From Ettlia oleoabundans (lineage: Eukaryota; Chlorophyta; Chlorophyceae; Chlamydomonadales): a stretch of DNA of 29,393 bases. The notes below the pieces were generated by a model that worked only from the letters and a program-made list of their open reading frames with translations, was not told where the DNA came from and searched no databases. Position numbers and translations under genes: made by a program. Each line of letters begins with the position of its first letter. Within the stretch, counting starts at the first letter, position 1. Below are positions 11,777 to 21,767 of this stretch, piece after piece. The stretch spans positions 1 to 29,393 of the forward strand of contig JAAMXP010001546.1 of the NCBI GenBank assembly GCA_019693395.1, read 5' to 3'.

Positions 11777-14700
11777 CTAAAAGTCGCTGGCGGCATCACT
11801 CCCAAACAGCCGGTCTCCACGCGCTGCGGCCAGGAACACCAGGCTGCCAACCAGGCACTGCAGCGCAGCGGCGGCAAATGCCTGGTACCAGCCCGCGGCG
11901 TGATTTGCGCCACCCGCCCATTGGAGGAGGTAGCCCGTCACTGAGACACCCACCACTCCAGCAAGCGTGCCCGCCGTGTTGCTGATGCCCCTGCAGGCAA
12001 CAAAGAACCATTGCTGTGAATCACCCGTTTCCCCCAACTGCACATGACCAGCACAACAAAACATTACATGCTCCACCCCAGCCCAGCCTCACGAGCCCAC
12101 CCTTACTCACATAACAACTCCCGCATATCGAGGCGCAATGTCCATGTGGTTCACGCTGAAGCCGCCACGGGAGAAGCCGCAGCAGCCCAGAGTCAGTGTG
12201 GTGAAGAGCACACCGCGGGCAGCAGACCTCGCCCCTGGTGAGTGGGTGGGAGTGGGAGCAGAAGGGGCACGACAGTGAGGAAAGGGAAGGGAGAAGGGTC
12301 AGCTTAAGGACGCAGTCAAATTGCATATCTGTACGCTCGCACCCAGTGCGCTCCGTTCTCAAGCAATCAAGCACAGCGTGGGAAAGCATGCATATAGGGC
12401 GCCAGGATGATGCCGAAAAATGTCTGAGCACTCATTTACAATGCAATATAACGAGGTGCATCACGGAAGAGTATGGAAGCAAAATTGAGCCATCGCCGCC
12501 ATGCTGGGCATAACATAAGCGTTACGGAAGAGTATGGAAGCAAAATTGAGCCATCGCCGCCATGCTGGGCATAACATAAGCTTTCACATAGACTAACGCA
12601 CATAGCAATGCCCCTCACCTGGCATGAGCATGAGCGCCACCGCTGCGCTCCAAAACCCCGCTGTGTTGACCAGCTTGCGCCCCGCCGCCACGCTGCGCCG
12701 CCGTGCGTTGATCACCCAGTCTCCTGCCCAGCCCCCCGCATTGCTGGCGGCAAACATGGTGAGGTAGGGCAGCGTCTTGGCGACGCCCAGGCTGGCCAGG
12801 TTGGCATGGAGCACCTGCGCAAAGATAGTGAGGAGGGTAGTCAGCGAGTGGTTGGCAGTTGTTCCATTGGCGGGCGAAGGAAGGAGAGGGGGACTGAGGT
12901 TCGGGGCTTCCACTGACAAACATGCCCAGCAATGCCAGCTGCATCTACACCCCACCAATAAAGCAACAACGATTTACGTATAAAGCATCCCTTCCCGTCC
13001 ATTGCAGGCCTTTGGCTGACCTTGTCAAAGTAGGTGGGCAGCCAGTTCATGACGACGTAAAAGGCGTAGTGGAATGTGAAGTTGTTGATCAGGATGGCCC
13101 ACACTGCAGGGAGCAAGGGAAGGACGGAAAGGAAATGGTGGTGCACAGGACAACAGGTTAGCACGCTCCTCTCAATGTCCCTGATTCCTCGTATGCTTTC
13201 AGGGCAAACCCAAGGCAGGTGGTGGGGGGGCAATGAGCACTCAAGCAGGGACCGCCGTGAAGCACACACCTGCCGGGTGTGCCAACATGCTGCGCCAGGG
13301 CGTGGCTGCTGGACGCGCCTTCCTGCCGTGCCCCTTGCTGGCTTCCAGATCGACCTGAGGACCAGCATCAGCACCAGGCCCAGCCCCGGCCCCAGCACTG
13401 TGTAGCGGAATGCCGGAGGCGACCGCTGCAGTGCGCCTCAAGCGGCGCAGAGTCAGCCGCCACATCAGCAGCCACGCCAGCCCCAAGGCCCCCACGGCGC
13501 GCAGTAGTGCAGCGGGGCCCAGGCTGGCGGCCAGTGAGGGCAGTACAAGCATGGCCGCAGCTGAGCCGAGGTACATGCCGCTGGTGGTCAGGCTGACGGC
13601 GCGGGCTCGCTCGGTGGGGGGAACCCAGGCGGCAAGCACAGTGTGGACCGCAGGGATGAGGAAGCCCTGCGGCAGTTTGGACGGGATGGGCACTTAGTAG
13701 TGGGGTCAAAAATGAAGATTTGCAGGCAGAGGAGCAGCGCTATGGTTGGCAGCTGCCTCAGCACTGTAACACAAGCATTGAGTGCCCCGCCATGGTGGTA
13801 AACTCTCGAATCGCAACGAGCCTGAGGGAGGTCTAGCCAGCCCAAGGGGCAGCATCACCAACAACACAGCAGCAGCAGCAGTGATGTATTGCCACGCGCA
13901 CCTGCGCCAGCCCCACGCATACGCGGGCTGCTGCGACCGCTCGGGTGTTGGCTGCTGAGCCGGGTGTCAGCAGCGAGGCTAGGGACCAGAGGGCAAAGGA
14001 GGCAGTGAGGACGCGCTCGCCGCCAAACCGCTGCGCAGCCCAGCCGCCAGGGATCTGCGGTGCGATGGACTTGGTGGTTGTATAGAGCGTTGAAGACGGT
14101 CAGGAGACTACATGCATGCATGCATGGATACAAATCAGGTGTTGCTGGTGGTGCCAGCAGCCAAGGGGAGGGAAGGGAGAAGCGAGAGCCAGCGCAAACA
14201 TTGAAGATGCACACGCTCTGTACCTGCCCCATCACCGCCCTGAATGCAAGCCATGGCATGGGAGACAGCGTGGAGCGCGGGAGTGACCCACCTGTGACAC
14301 ACCATAGCCCCAATAGAAAGCCGACAAAACGGTGCCCTTTACGCCTTCATCCACCCCAGCCTGCCGGCAGGCAAACACGAAGCAGTTGGTTGAACGTGGC
14401 GTTGCGTGGACTGGAACACTGGCAGGGGCAGGCAGCATGCTTGGCGCTATGCTGAGCCTGCTGGCCTGCAGGCCGTCAAACAGCCTCTTCCCTGCAATTC
14501 AAGTAGCTTGCTAATGCGCCCCACCTCCACCACCACCACCCCACCCAAACACGCATGCACACAGCACAGCGGTTGCAAACACCACCCATTGCTGCTTACC
14601 TCTTTCGCCATAGCGGTGAAGGCAATGGAGAAACCCACGCGCTCCACATAGGCTGTCAGAGTGGCAAGGAAACAGGCAAGCACCACCTGGAACCGTGGCT

Positions 14701-14984
14701 GCAGTTGTATCCCAAGCCTGCGGGAAGGGAAGTAGCCAAGGTAGGTGTCAGGAGGCGGCGGCAACCGACAGCAGCAACTGGGAGCACTGTTGTACGCCTC
14801 GGAGCTGTCGCTGATACTATGAGTGCGTGTCTAGCAAACTCACTCACCTGTTGCGCAGCTTCAGGCCGTTCCCGCTGCTGAGCGGCGCTTGCCGTTCAGC
14901 AAGGTGTTGCTGGTGTTGCTGCTGCGTAGAGAACTGCCACACTCCATTGGCAGAGCGGGGGCTAGGGACCCCACGGAACGACAT
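11777..14984 (-). CDS. SLC17/PHT4-like major facilitator anion (phosphate) transporter
   Basis: Members of this family move phosphate or organic anions across plastid, Golgi or plasma membranes. Nine exons: 14984-14848, 14717-14600, 14360-14292, 14054-13902, 13666-13270, 13103-13021, 12814-12619, 12234-12111, 11990-11777; 496 residues, normal for the family. Hallmarks are VERVGFSIAFTAMAKE in the first membrane segment, VKGTVLSAFYWGYGVSQ, then PGGWAAQRFGGERV (residues 110-123, the MFS loop 2-3 motif). Near the end comes VNHMDIAPRYAGVVMGISNT (about residues 412-431), diagnostic of SLC17/PHT4. A Gly/Ala/Arg-rich cytosolic loop (exon 5) separates the two six-helix halves. The N-terminal 45 residues include a Gln/His run and no clear transit peptide. 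The ATG at 14984 is preceded by an in-frame TAA. Substrate and membrane cannot be told from sequence. Confidence 0.92.
12463..12581. repeat. Perfect 58-bp tandem duplication
   Basis: Copies at 12463-12520 and 12524-12581 are identical by eye, separated by GTT (period 61 bp). They lie in the transporter intron between 12618 and 12235. The perfect identity points to a recent duplication. Confidence 0.9.
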
Positions 14985-15336
14985 TTACAGCCTCTGCGCT
15001 CCTGGCCGAACCACCCCGCTGGGTGATGATGGCGTTCACAGAGCACTCTGCTGTAATAGAGAGCTCAGAGAGCGATCACGATCAGGCAAACTGTTGGGCG
15101 ACTCCCATTGCAGCGCCAAGCTCGGTGCTCATGAGCTTGCCGACGTACCGCTGCCGCCTGGCATCAGGAAGGGCACGACTCCCGTACTGCCGGGGAAGTC
15201 CCGCACAGAGTTTGTGCACATGATGGTAGTGACAGGGTGCTGTAGAAGCACAATTACAAAGGGCATGCTCTTACAGGATAGTCGAGTAGATGCACCTGTA
15301 CGGGTCAGAGGAACGTTTGCATTAGTGTGCCGCAGG
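14985..15336. other. Region between GH128 3' end and PHT4-like 5' end
   Basis: Holds the 3' UTR of the glycosidase (two minus-strand TGTAA copies at 15275-15271 and 15258-15254) and then the promoter and 5' UTR of the transporter. A plus frame through 14827-15396 is open but antisense and has no family match. Confidence 0.5.
15254..15275 (-). terminator. Two TGTAA poly(A) signals of the GH128 gene
   Basis: Minus-strand TGTAA at 15275-15271 and 15258-15254, 62-83 nt after the stop at 15337. This short, sensible spacing supports the chosen 3' end of the gene. Confidence 0.55.
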
Positions 15337-17569
15337 TCAAGTGACCAGTCTTGGCTCAGTACCAACAGCTCCCTGCTCCCAAAAGCCACAATCTAGGCTG
15401 CACCGCCGCAGTGGCGCAGCCGCCAACTCTGACAGCGCACCACCGCTTGCCAGGTGCTGGATGCACGGCCGGCAGTGCTCGCTCCACTGGAGAGAAATGA
15501 CAGGCATCTCCACTTCATTGCTTTCCTCCCAGCCCCCTCCAGTGATAGCAGATCTAGCGGTGTCAGCGGTGCGCAGGGTAGTGGCAGAGGCCGCCGGCAC
15601 TGACATCGTCACATGAGCAGGTGCGTACCCCAGATACAGCTGGCCAAGCTCCGTCAGTTTGCCGCTCTCCATATCCATCAGCGAGTTGCTGGTGCCTGTG
15701 GGTACATATGCGGGCACCAACGCTTCCAGAACAGTGCCGGCATGCCAAACAAAGGAGGTGCATGCAGACAGCTGCGATGATTCGATGCCAAGTGATAAGG
15801 CGCGATGGGGGGGGGGGGGGGGGGNNGGGGTATTGAACGCAGCCAAGATCAATTTTACAGCCGTTAAAAGGCATGGTGGAGCGTCTGCTCAGATTCTTAC
15901 CCAGCCAGCCATAGGTAGAAAGCGAGTACCAGGCATACCACTCCACCCAGCTGTCACGGTCCAGCAATTCCAGGGCACGTGCCTGCATGGGGGAGCAGAA
16001 AGAGGCATATAGCAGCCGGATTTCAGCCGAACCTCAAGCTGGAGGATATGCAGCAGCAGACTGCAGCGCTGTTTACCAAAGCAGGTGCATGGCCTGTGCT
16101 ACAGCGACTTGCCCCAGTGTGTCAGTTGTAAGCACAACCGTCTCATGCATGGATGGCTCACCATGAACTGCCAGCTGATGACATCTGTGCCGTTCGGGTT
16201 TGGGCAGGCAAACTCAGTGAGCCAGATGGGGCGCTGGTACTTCCTGCATGCACATGACGGGTGCCCAACATGGCGGCGGCGGCGGCTGTGGCTGGCGGGT
16301 CAGTAGGGTTGATTGAAATGCCCCACCCGCAATGCTACTTGTCCCGCTGTGGGTTCCCCATCGACCCGCCAGTTGGCCCCAGGCAGCGGCTTGCCTGCAC
16401 TGCCGCAGGTAAGCCACGAGCCAGTCGATGTTGCAGGAGTAGTAGTGGGTGGCCAAGAAGTCGATGCGGCAACCTTTGCAGCTGGCAAAGAACTCGTCCC
16501 ACCCTGCAGATGGGCAGTGAGCAACGCTGGTAGGTGGTGCTGCAATGCTGATTGTTGGGAAGGATGCGGCAGAGCTTTAACAGGTGGACTGGGAGCATGA
16601 GTCTCCACGTTGCATGTGTGGAAATATGATGTAAAAGCGGTTTCAAACGCATAGAGCAATCAGGAGGCGGTAGGGATGTCGCGCACACATTTGAAGGGGT
16701 CTGGCTCAATGCACTGGGCGCCGCAGGGGGCAGCAGCAGGAGCGCCCAGCCTGAGGCCCAGCCGATCCGCCACCTCCTCCAGCTGCGGCCACAACTCCTG
16801 CAAATGGAATCAAGCCCTCACTTAGTGTGTGAACCCCTTGGGGGTAGGCAAGCAGCGTAGACCAAGGCGATCCATGCAGTGTGGCCATCCAGGGGCGTGT
16901 GGTAGGTGCTGCTCCAGCTTACCGCCGCCTCTTGGGGCGTCAGCGCTGCCTGCAGCTGGTGGTTTGGCTCGTTGAATCCCAGCAGCACGCAGCTACCAGG
17001 CTGAATTTGGGCCTGTAGTTCATCCATTCCCCAACGCCCCCACTGCGGCAGCAGTTCATCAAGAGGTCGGTGAGTACAAAAGGTGCATGTCAAGCGCAAA
17101 AAAGATGACAACTGCACATAGTAGTTGCTTCTGCAACAGCAAATAACTAACTTAAGAGCAACCCGCAACATTGGACTGCTATCTCAACACTCCAGCCCCG
17201 CAGGAGAGACCCTGATAACACGCAGTGACATGGGGATATGCAGGTGTGGGGACGCGCAACAGGGCAGCAGCGCACCTGCATCGGCACAAAGCGCATCCCG
17301 GCTGCATGTGCAGCCTCCACTGCTTTCTCATCCCCAATACTGGGGCCCCAGTTGTACCACCAGTCTAGCCCCTCCAGTGTTTTTATCAGTGTTGCATTCA
17401 AGCCCCAGCCCACGCCCCGCTTCCTCAGCAACGGCGGCGCCAGGTCGTCAGGAATTGCAGCCGCTCGCTTTCCCTCGTTGATGACGCCGCTTGCTGCCCA
17501 CGGCTGCACTGCATTGTTGAAACAACAGCACAAGAGGACGCACAGGGCCAGAGCCGGAAGCCGACGCAT
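15337..17569 (-). CDS. Secreted GH128-type glycosidase (Glyco_hydro_cc, Asl1-like)
   Basis: Family members are beta-1,3-glucanases or related wall enzymes with a TIM-barrel catalytic core. Exons: 17569-17276, 17042-16923, 16797-16689, 16503-16395, 16243-16162, 15982-15901, 15722-15337; 393 residues. A signal peptide spans about residues 1-26. WWYNWGPSIG matches the family N-terminal motif. LLGFNEPN places the acid/base Glu at 123, and WLTEFACP places the nucleophile Glu at 221. WVEWYAWYSL is the late barrel strand. Intron 4 has a GC donor (16394). The last intron contains the N gap at 15825-15826, and its acceptor (ending AAG) is the least certain join. The final ~110 residues after GQLYLGY match nothing recognised, so the C-terminus may be an extension or contain a missed intron. 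The start is the ATG before the signal peptide. Confidence 0.85.
15807..15830. repeat. Poly-G run with 2-base assembly gap
   Basis: A run of G (C in the transcript) interrupted by NN at 15825-15826, inside the last intron of the GH128 gene. The true length is unknown; the Ns reflect failed sequencing or assembly of the homopolymer. Confidence 0.95.
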
Positions 17570-17626
17570 GTCGAAGAGTGTCGGAAACTCGCCAGGCTTG
17601 CAGAGAACTGCCGTTTCTGCGAAGAG

Positions 17627-18049
17627 ATGCCGGCCGAAGGTGCTCCATATGACGCTTTACTGTTCAATTTGAAGGAGCAGTGCCACTTCAGCAGGCGCGA
17701 TGGGGCCCGCTCAAGCCAGCCCGCTTTACCGGCAGTTGCACAGGCTTTCAACACTGTTGAGCAAATGTACGAGACCGAGGCGCCTCCTGCTACCTGCCAT
17801 GAGCTGCCAACCAATCAGTCATCCTTCACGGCAGCCGGTCCAGCAGCGCCAACAATGGGTGCTGCCGCTTGTCAGCCGGCAAAACACATAGTTATGCGGA
17901 GGAAGATTGCCCAACCATTGCGCCTTGTTGATGAATTTGCAAATCATAGGCACAAAATACCAGGCTTAGTGGATTGGACTGCATCCAGCCACAAACCACC
18001 ACCGCCTGACAGCCACCCCCGCCTTTCATCAGCCGGTAGGAAAGTTTGA
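17627..18049 (+). CDS. Hypothetical 140-residue protein, single exon
   Basis: Not recognised. An uninterrupted ATG-to-TGA frame of 140 residues with no signal peptide or membrane helix. The first half is Ala/Pro/Ser-rich; the second half is basic and more ordered-looking (KIAQPLRLVDEFANHRHKIP). A TGTAA poly(A) signal lies at 18205-18209, 156 nt after the stop, which favours a real plus-strand transcript. The start is only 57 bp from the divergent GH128 start at 17569, so either the 5' UTRs overlap or the real start is further in. Opposing minus-strand frames overlap its 3' part, so the call is tentative. Confidence 0.4.
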   Translation: MPAEGAPYDALLFNLKEQCHFSRRDGARSSQPALPAVAQAFNTVEQMYETEAPPATCHELPTNQSSFTAAGPAAPTMGAAACQPAKHIVMRRKIAQPLRLVDEFANHRHKIPGLVDWTASSHKPPPPDSHPRLSSAGRKV

Positions 18050-18434
18050 CTCATGTTGCACGTTCGATGGCCTGTCTTTGGTTCCAGCCACCTCAGTTGC
18101 AGTTTCATACCTATCTCTTGCTTGTACGCCCGCTGACCCTCCGCGAACACCAGGTTGTCGGTCCGATCAAGCCACAAAGTGCCAGGTCTGACGCGGGCAG
18201 TCTTTGTAACAGGTTTGGCAACGAAATTGGCTTGTTATGTTTGTTCGTCCAGGCGCTGGGACGTGGCGCAAGCCGCCGGTTATCGCCCACTGGCCCACCG
18301 CCACCTGGCTGGGCCAGCGCCGGTCCGTCAGCTCCTGATCGTCAAACTGGTTGCCTGGATAGTGCTAAGTATCACGTATGAATCGTGTTGACCATGCTGT
18401 AGGGGTGTGGATGCTGAGGTAGAGTGGGGGCAGG
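18050..18434. other. Region upstream of SFT2 with unassigned coding-like minus frames
   Basis: Should contain the SFT2 promoter and the 3' end of the preceding ORF (TGTAA at 18205-18209). It also carries two coding-like minus-strand frames, 18234-17947 and 18364-18170, discussed under findings. No gene model is asserted. Confidence 0.4.
18205..18209 (+). terminator. TGTAA poly(A) signal after the hypothetical ORF
   Basis: Plus-strand TGTAA 156 nt beyond the stop at 18049. Spacing fits a green-algal 3' UTR. Confidence 0.35.
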
Positions 18435-19699
18435 ATGCCGCAATGGTTTGACAAGCTCAAGTCCAACCTGGGCATGGTTGAGGAAGAGGAGGTGCAGGAG
18501 CAGTCGCTATTGCAGCAGATGAATGAAGCAACCACGCTAGATAAGACACAGGTGCAGTAACAGGCTGCCAGGGTTAGCATGCTTTTATCTCCTGCCACCA
18601 CCCTGTCAGTCTTCTGCTGCCAAAGGTGGCTGGGTTGCCTCATGCTGCTGTGGGCAACGCTTGCTCTGCGGCCTGCAATACTGATGGGCTCACACCTGCT
18701 TCCACGACTTGCATGCTGCAGCGGGCCATTGGCTTCGTCACCTGCGTCGCCATCGGTCTGCTGCTGAGCTTCATGGTGAGTCGGGCATCAACAGCGTGCT
18801 GGTAGGGAGACCCACTTGGGACTGCTGGTGTTGAGCAAGGCACATTGCATGCCGTGGGGTCTCCTTTATGCGCTTCTCTCTTCTGGCTCCCCTATTTTGT
18901 CATCGGAAAGCTGATGCTAATGCTATGTCTGCCCGTTTGCGTGCAGTCTCCCATGTTTATATTCCGTCCTACTAAGTTTGCCATGGTCTACAGCTTGGGC
19001 AACATCCTCAGCATGGGCAGGTGCATGCCCTGGGCAACCATCGCTGACATTTTCTCCGCTGACCACCTGCCTGTTTCACAAGGCCTGCATGCTGCTGTAT
19101 AATGGGCATTGCTGGGGCATCAGGTGCTGCTCTGGGCTGGCGCTTCCAAAAAACACAGCACCGGTCATAGCATGAGTTGCTGATCCAGCATGGGCGCCTT
19201 GATATTGCAGTTCATCTGTGCCTCCCCTGCAGCACAATGTTCTTGATGGGACCAGCCAAGCAGCTAGGCCGCATGTTTGACTCTAAGCGTTGGATATCCA
19301 CAGTCATCTACCTTTCCTCCCTGGTGCTCACCATGGTATCAGCGCTGGTGTTCCACTCGGTGAGGCGCCCACCGGTTGCCCCCTGTGCGCTTGGTCAGCT
19401 TGTTGGGTGCATACGGAAAGAGCATGTGCCAACCACAAAAACTGCCTTCAAGCTGGAGGGTAGTTGAAATGTCGCCTGCCATGGAAACAAAGCCCCGCAA
19501 CCACATTACTCTGCAGCTTTACTAGGGTGCCTGACACTGTACCCCCCCCCCCCCCCCAATGGTGCAGGTTCTGCTGTGTATCATCTTCATCGTCATCCAG
19601 TTCTGTGCCCTGGTCTGGTATGCCCTCAGCTACATTCCATACGGCCAGGCCATGCTGTTGCGGATGCTGGGGCGGGAGCAGCTGCAGGAAGGCGCGTGA
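18435..19699 (+). CDS. SFT2: SFT2-family Golgi vesicle transport protein
   Basis: SFT2 proteins are small four-helix membrane proteins of the Golgi that assist fusion of endosome-derived vesicles. Exons: 18435-18551, 18722-18775, 18947-19020, 19233-19359, 19568-19699; 167 residues, close to the animal SFT2D proteins (about 160). The N-terminus MPQWFDKLKSNLGMVEEEE is the typical cytosolic WF/L-acidic start. Helix 1 covers residues 40-57. KFAMVYSLGNILSMG plus STMFLMGPAKQL (residues 67-93) is the family signature. Helices 3 and 4 follow, ending with WYALSYIPYGQ. All phases agree. A 16-base C tract (19542-19557) sits just before the last acceptor as polypyrimidine tract. A TGTAA signal follows at 19817-19821, 118 nt after the stop. 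Confidence 0.92.
19542..19557 (+). repeat. C16 homopolymer at the last SFT2 acceptor
   Basis: Sixteen consecutive C bases, ending 10 nt before the acceptor AG at 19566-19567. It occupies the position of the polypyrimidine tract. Confidence 0.9.
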
Positions 19700-20179
19700 C
19701 GGCACGCAGGGGGTCTGCGTCGAGAGGGATCATGTCTGCCTGCTTTGTTTTACATTATGCTGAGGCTTAGCATTACCATTTCATTGCAAAACAGAATGTG
19801 CGCATCCGCATGGGTCTGTAAACGAAATGAGGCACGGGGAGGCAGAGCAAGAGAGGATAACGGCAGAAAGGAATGGGCCAGAAGATACATTCTGTATACG
19901 AAGCTACACGCTAAACACAAAGAAATCGTTTGCTAAAAAGCCAAAACAATTGACTTAGCTAAAAAACATACGAGCTCATACCCACAAAGGCAGCATGTAT
20001 ATGCTAAGCTCTCTGGTGAGCTATGGCATCAAATAATATATGGGGTGCCGCTACATAGGAAGCACTTGGGCTGATGTCAGCCAGGTACCTGGCCAGCAAG
20101 TAACCCTACAAGCACTTGCATCATGAACGTTTGGTTGGTTCAGTGTTTCTCACATGCATAACTCCTTGCTAGGTGAGGG
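19700..20179. other. Tail-to-tail 3' region of SFT2 and FeS-TPR genes
   Basis: AT-richer than the flanking exons, with no supportable gene. Contains the SFT2 TGTAA (19817-19821). No TGTAA was found on the minus strand for the FeS-TPR gene. Confidence 0.5.
19817..19821 (+). terminator. TGTAA poly(A) signal of SFT2
   Basis: Plus-strand TGTAA 118 nt after the SFT2 stop, ideal spacing for a green-algal near-upstream element. Confidence 0.6.
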
Positions 20180-21767
20180 CTAAGCCCTTTCCATTGCTCG
20201 CTGCAGCTCCGCTTCAAACCGCCGATAGTCATTGGTTTGCCCAAACTGCGGGTGGCGCTGGCGGGCAGCCAGCAGGCACTCCAACGCGGTATGCTGCTCC
20301 CCTAGCCGCAGCAACGCCTCAACCTGAGAGGGTGGGTGTGCAGGGAGGGAACACAAGAGTGTGTGGCAGGTGGAAGGGAAGACAATGCAATAGCCGAGGT
20401 GCGGTTGGTTTTCAGCATGACTGGCCACGTGGTGGCCAACCAGAAGGGGCCAACAGTTCAGGTAAGGCAAGTGTGCAAGGGGCCAACTCAAGCAACTTGT
20501 GCAATTCAAACCTGGCGGATGGCGGCGGTGGTGAAGTCTGGCGGTGCACATTCGGCGGCATCATTGGCGTCTTGAAGTGCCCCCTCGACATCCCCCAGCT
20601 GCAGCCGCACCCCACTGCGGTTGGAAAGAAGCAGGTGACGTGCGAGTGGCACCTGCGCGGCAGCAACAGGGGCGCATTGTTAGATTTGAGAACTGGAGGA
20701 AGAACTGAGAGCTGGGGAAGAACGGAAGGTGGTGGCAGCAGCTTGTTCTTGCTGTGCCCAAGGGTTATTTCTGCTTGTTTGTTGTGTGTTGGACAAGTAA
20801 AAAGCAGACCAAATACCACGTGAACACCCACCTGCAGCTCCAGACCTTCCGTGTAGAGCTGCATTGCACGCCGCAGGTCGCCACTCCTGGCTGCTGCGTT
20901 GCCTGCCAGCCGCAGCTGGGTGGCCTTCAACAGTCTCTCATCCACCTGTGCTGGGTGGCAGGCAGGAGGGGAGGAAGCGCACAGTAGATTCACGGGTAGA
21001 GTGTACCATTGACGCTTGTGCAGATTTCCTGAGATAAAGGATACTCTGAGGCCCTAACAGCAATTATACTTCAAGCCAACCGAATGGCGGCACACTGGCG
21101 GACCTCAATCTTTTCCAACCTATGTCTGTCCCCTGGCGTTTGCTGGCACATCTCTTTCCTTGTCAAACACACCTGCTGCATGCACACGTCCCGCAGCATG
21201 TCTGCCATGCGCTGCGTCGTGCCCATGTGGCGTAACAGCAGCGGCTGTGTGCCGTCCAGCGGGATTAGCGCGACATTGGGCCCGTTTCCACATGCGCCTG
21301 TGTAAAGGGTCACGAAAGGGTTGCACATTGTGCGATCCTGATTAATGTAGATTTATAGTGGATGCAAAAATGGTTCCATGGCATGGCAGACAACAACCCG
21401 GGAGATCATGCTGAGATGGTGCCGACTCGCAGCAATGCAGCAGCTAAGCAGCAGCTACGGCAGAGCTCACCCAGACAGCCGCAGGTCTGCAGTTCAACAG
21501 CCTTCAAGTTTAAGTCCTTCGCAAATTGCGCTATCTGCAGCACAACCCATGAAGGTGTGAAAAAAAAGGTAGGTGCAGGTGGACAGTGAGGCAGCGGGTT
21601 GCAGAAAAAGCCGCCCCCAGCGAAGCCGCCCCCGCCAAGAGCAAGCTTGCACCTAGCAACCCTAGCCGCGTTGTTCGCACCTGTGGCGAGCCTTGCTTCT
21701 TGCAAACCTTGCCGGTGCAAACACGCAACTGGAAGCCAGGTGCCGAACACAGCACCGAAGCCGGCAT
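20180..21767 (-). CDS. Thioredoxin-like [2Fe-2S] domain fused to TPR repeats
   Basis: Exact role unknown; similar two-domain proteins occur in plants. Exons: 21767-21681, 21534-21471, 21297-21173, 20945-20832, 20652-20512, 20323-20180; 224 residues. Residues about 13-92 form a thioredoxin-like ferredoxin domain of the NuoE/2Fe-2S type. The four expected cluster ligands are present: Cys17 and Cys22 in VCTGKVCKKQGSPQ, Cys49 and Cys53 in CGCLGACGNGPNV. Residues about 93-224 are TPR helices (LRLAGNAAARSGDLRRAMQLY; HLLLSNRSGVRLQLGD; VEALLRLGEQHTALECLLAA). The domain seam falls at a phase-0 intron after residue 92. The ATG at 21767 leaves only 12 residues before the domain, so no transit peptide is visible; an unseen upstream exon could add one. 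It shares a 262-bp divergent upstream region with the basic-protein gene. Confidence 0.85.

Noticed and set aside
14111..14127. CATGCATG repeats (also near 27262)
   Set aside because: Short alternating tracts within an intron and an intron-like region; no structure beyond simple sequence.
14827..15396. 189-codon plus-strand frame
   Set aside because: Antisense to the PHT4-like first exon and the GH128 3' end, with Cys/Trp-rich unlikely composition.
11777..17569. Operon-like pairing of PHT4-like and GH128 genes
   Set aside because: Same strand, but each has its own upstream region, and the GH128 gene has its own poly(A) signals; eukaryotic monocistronic layout.
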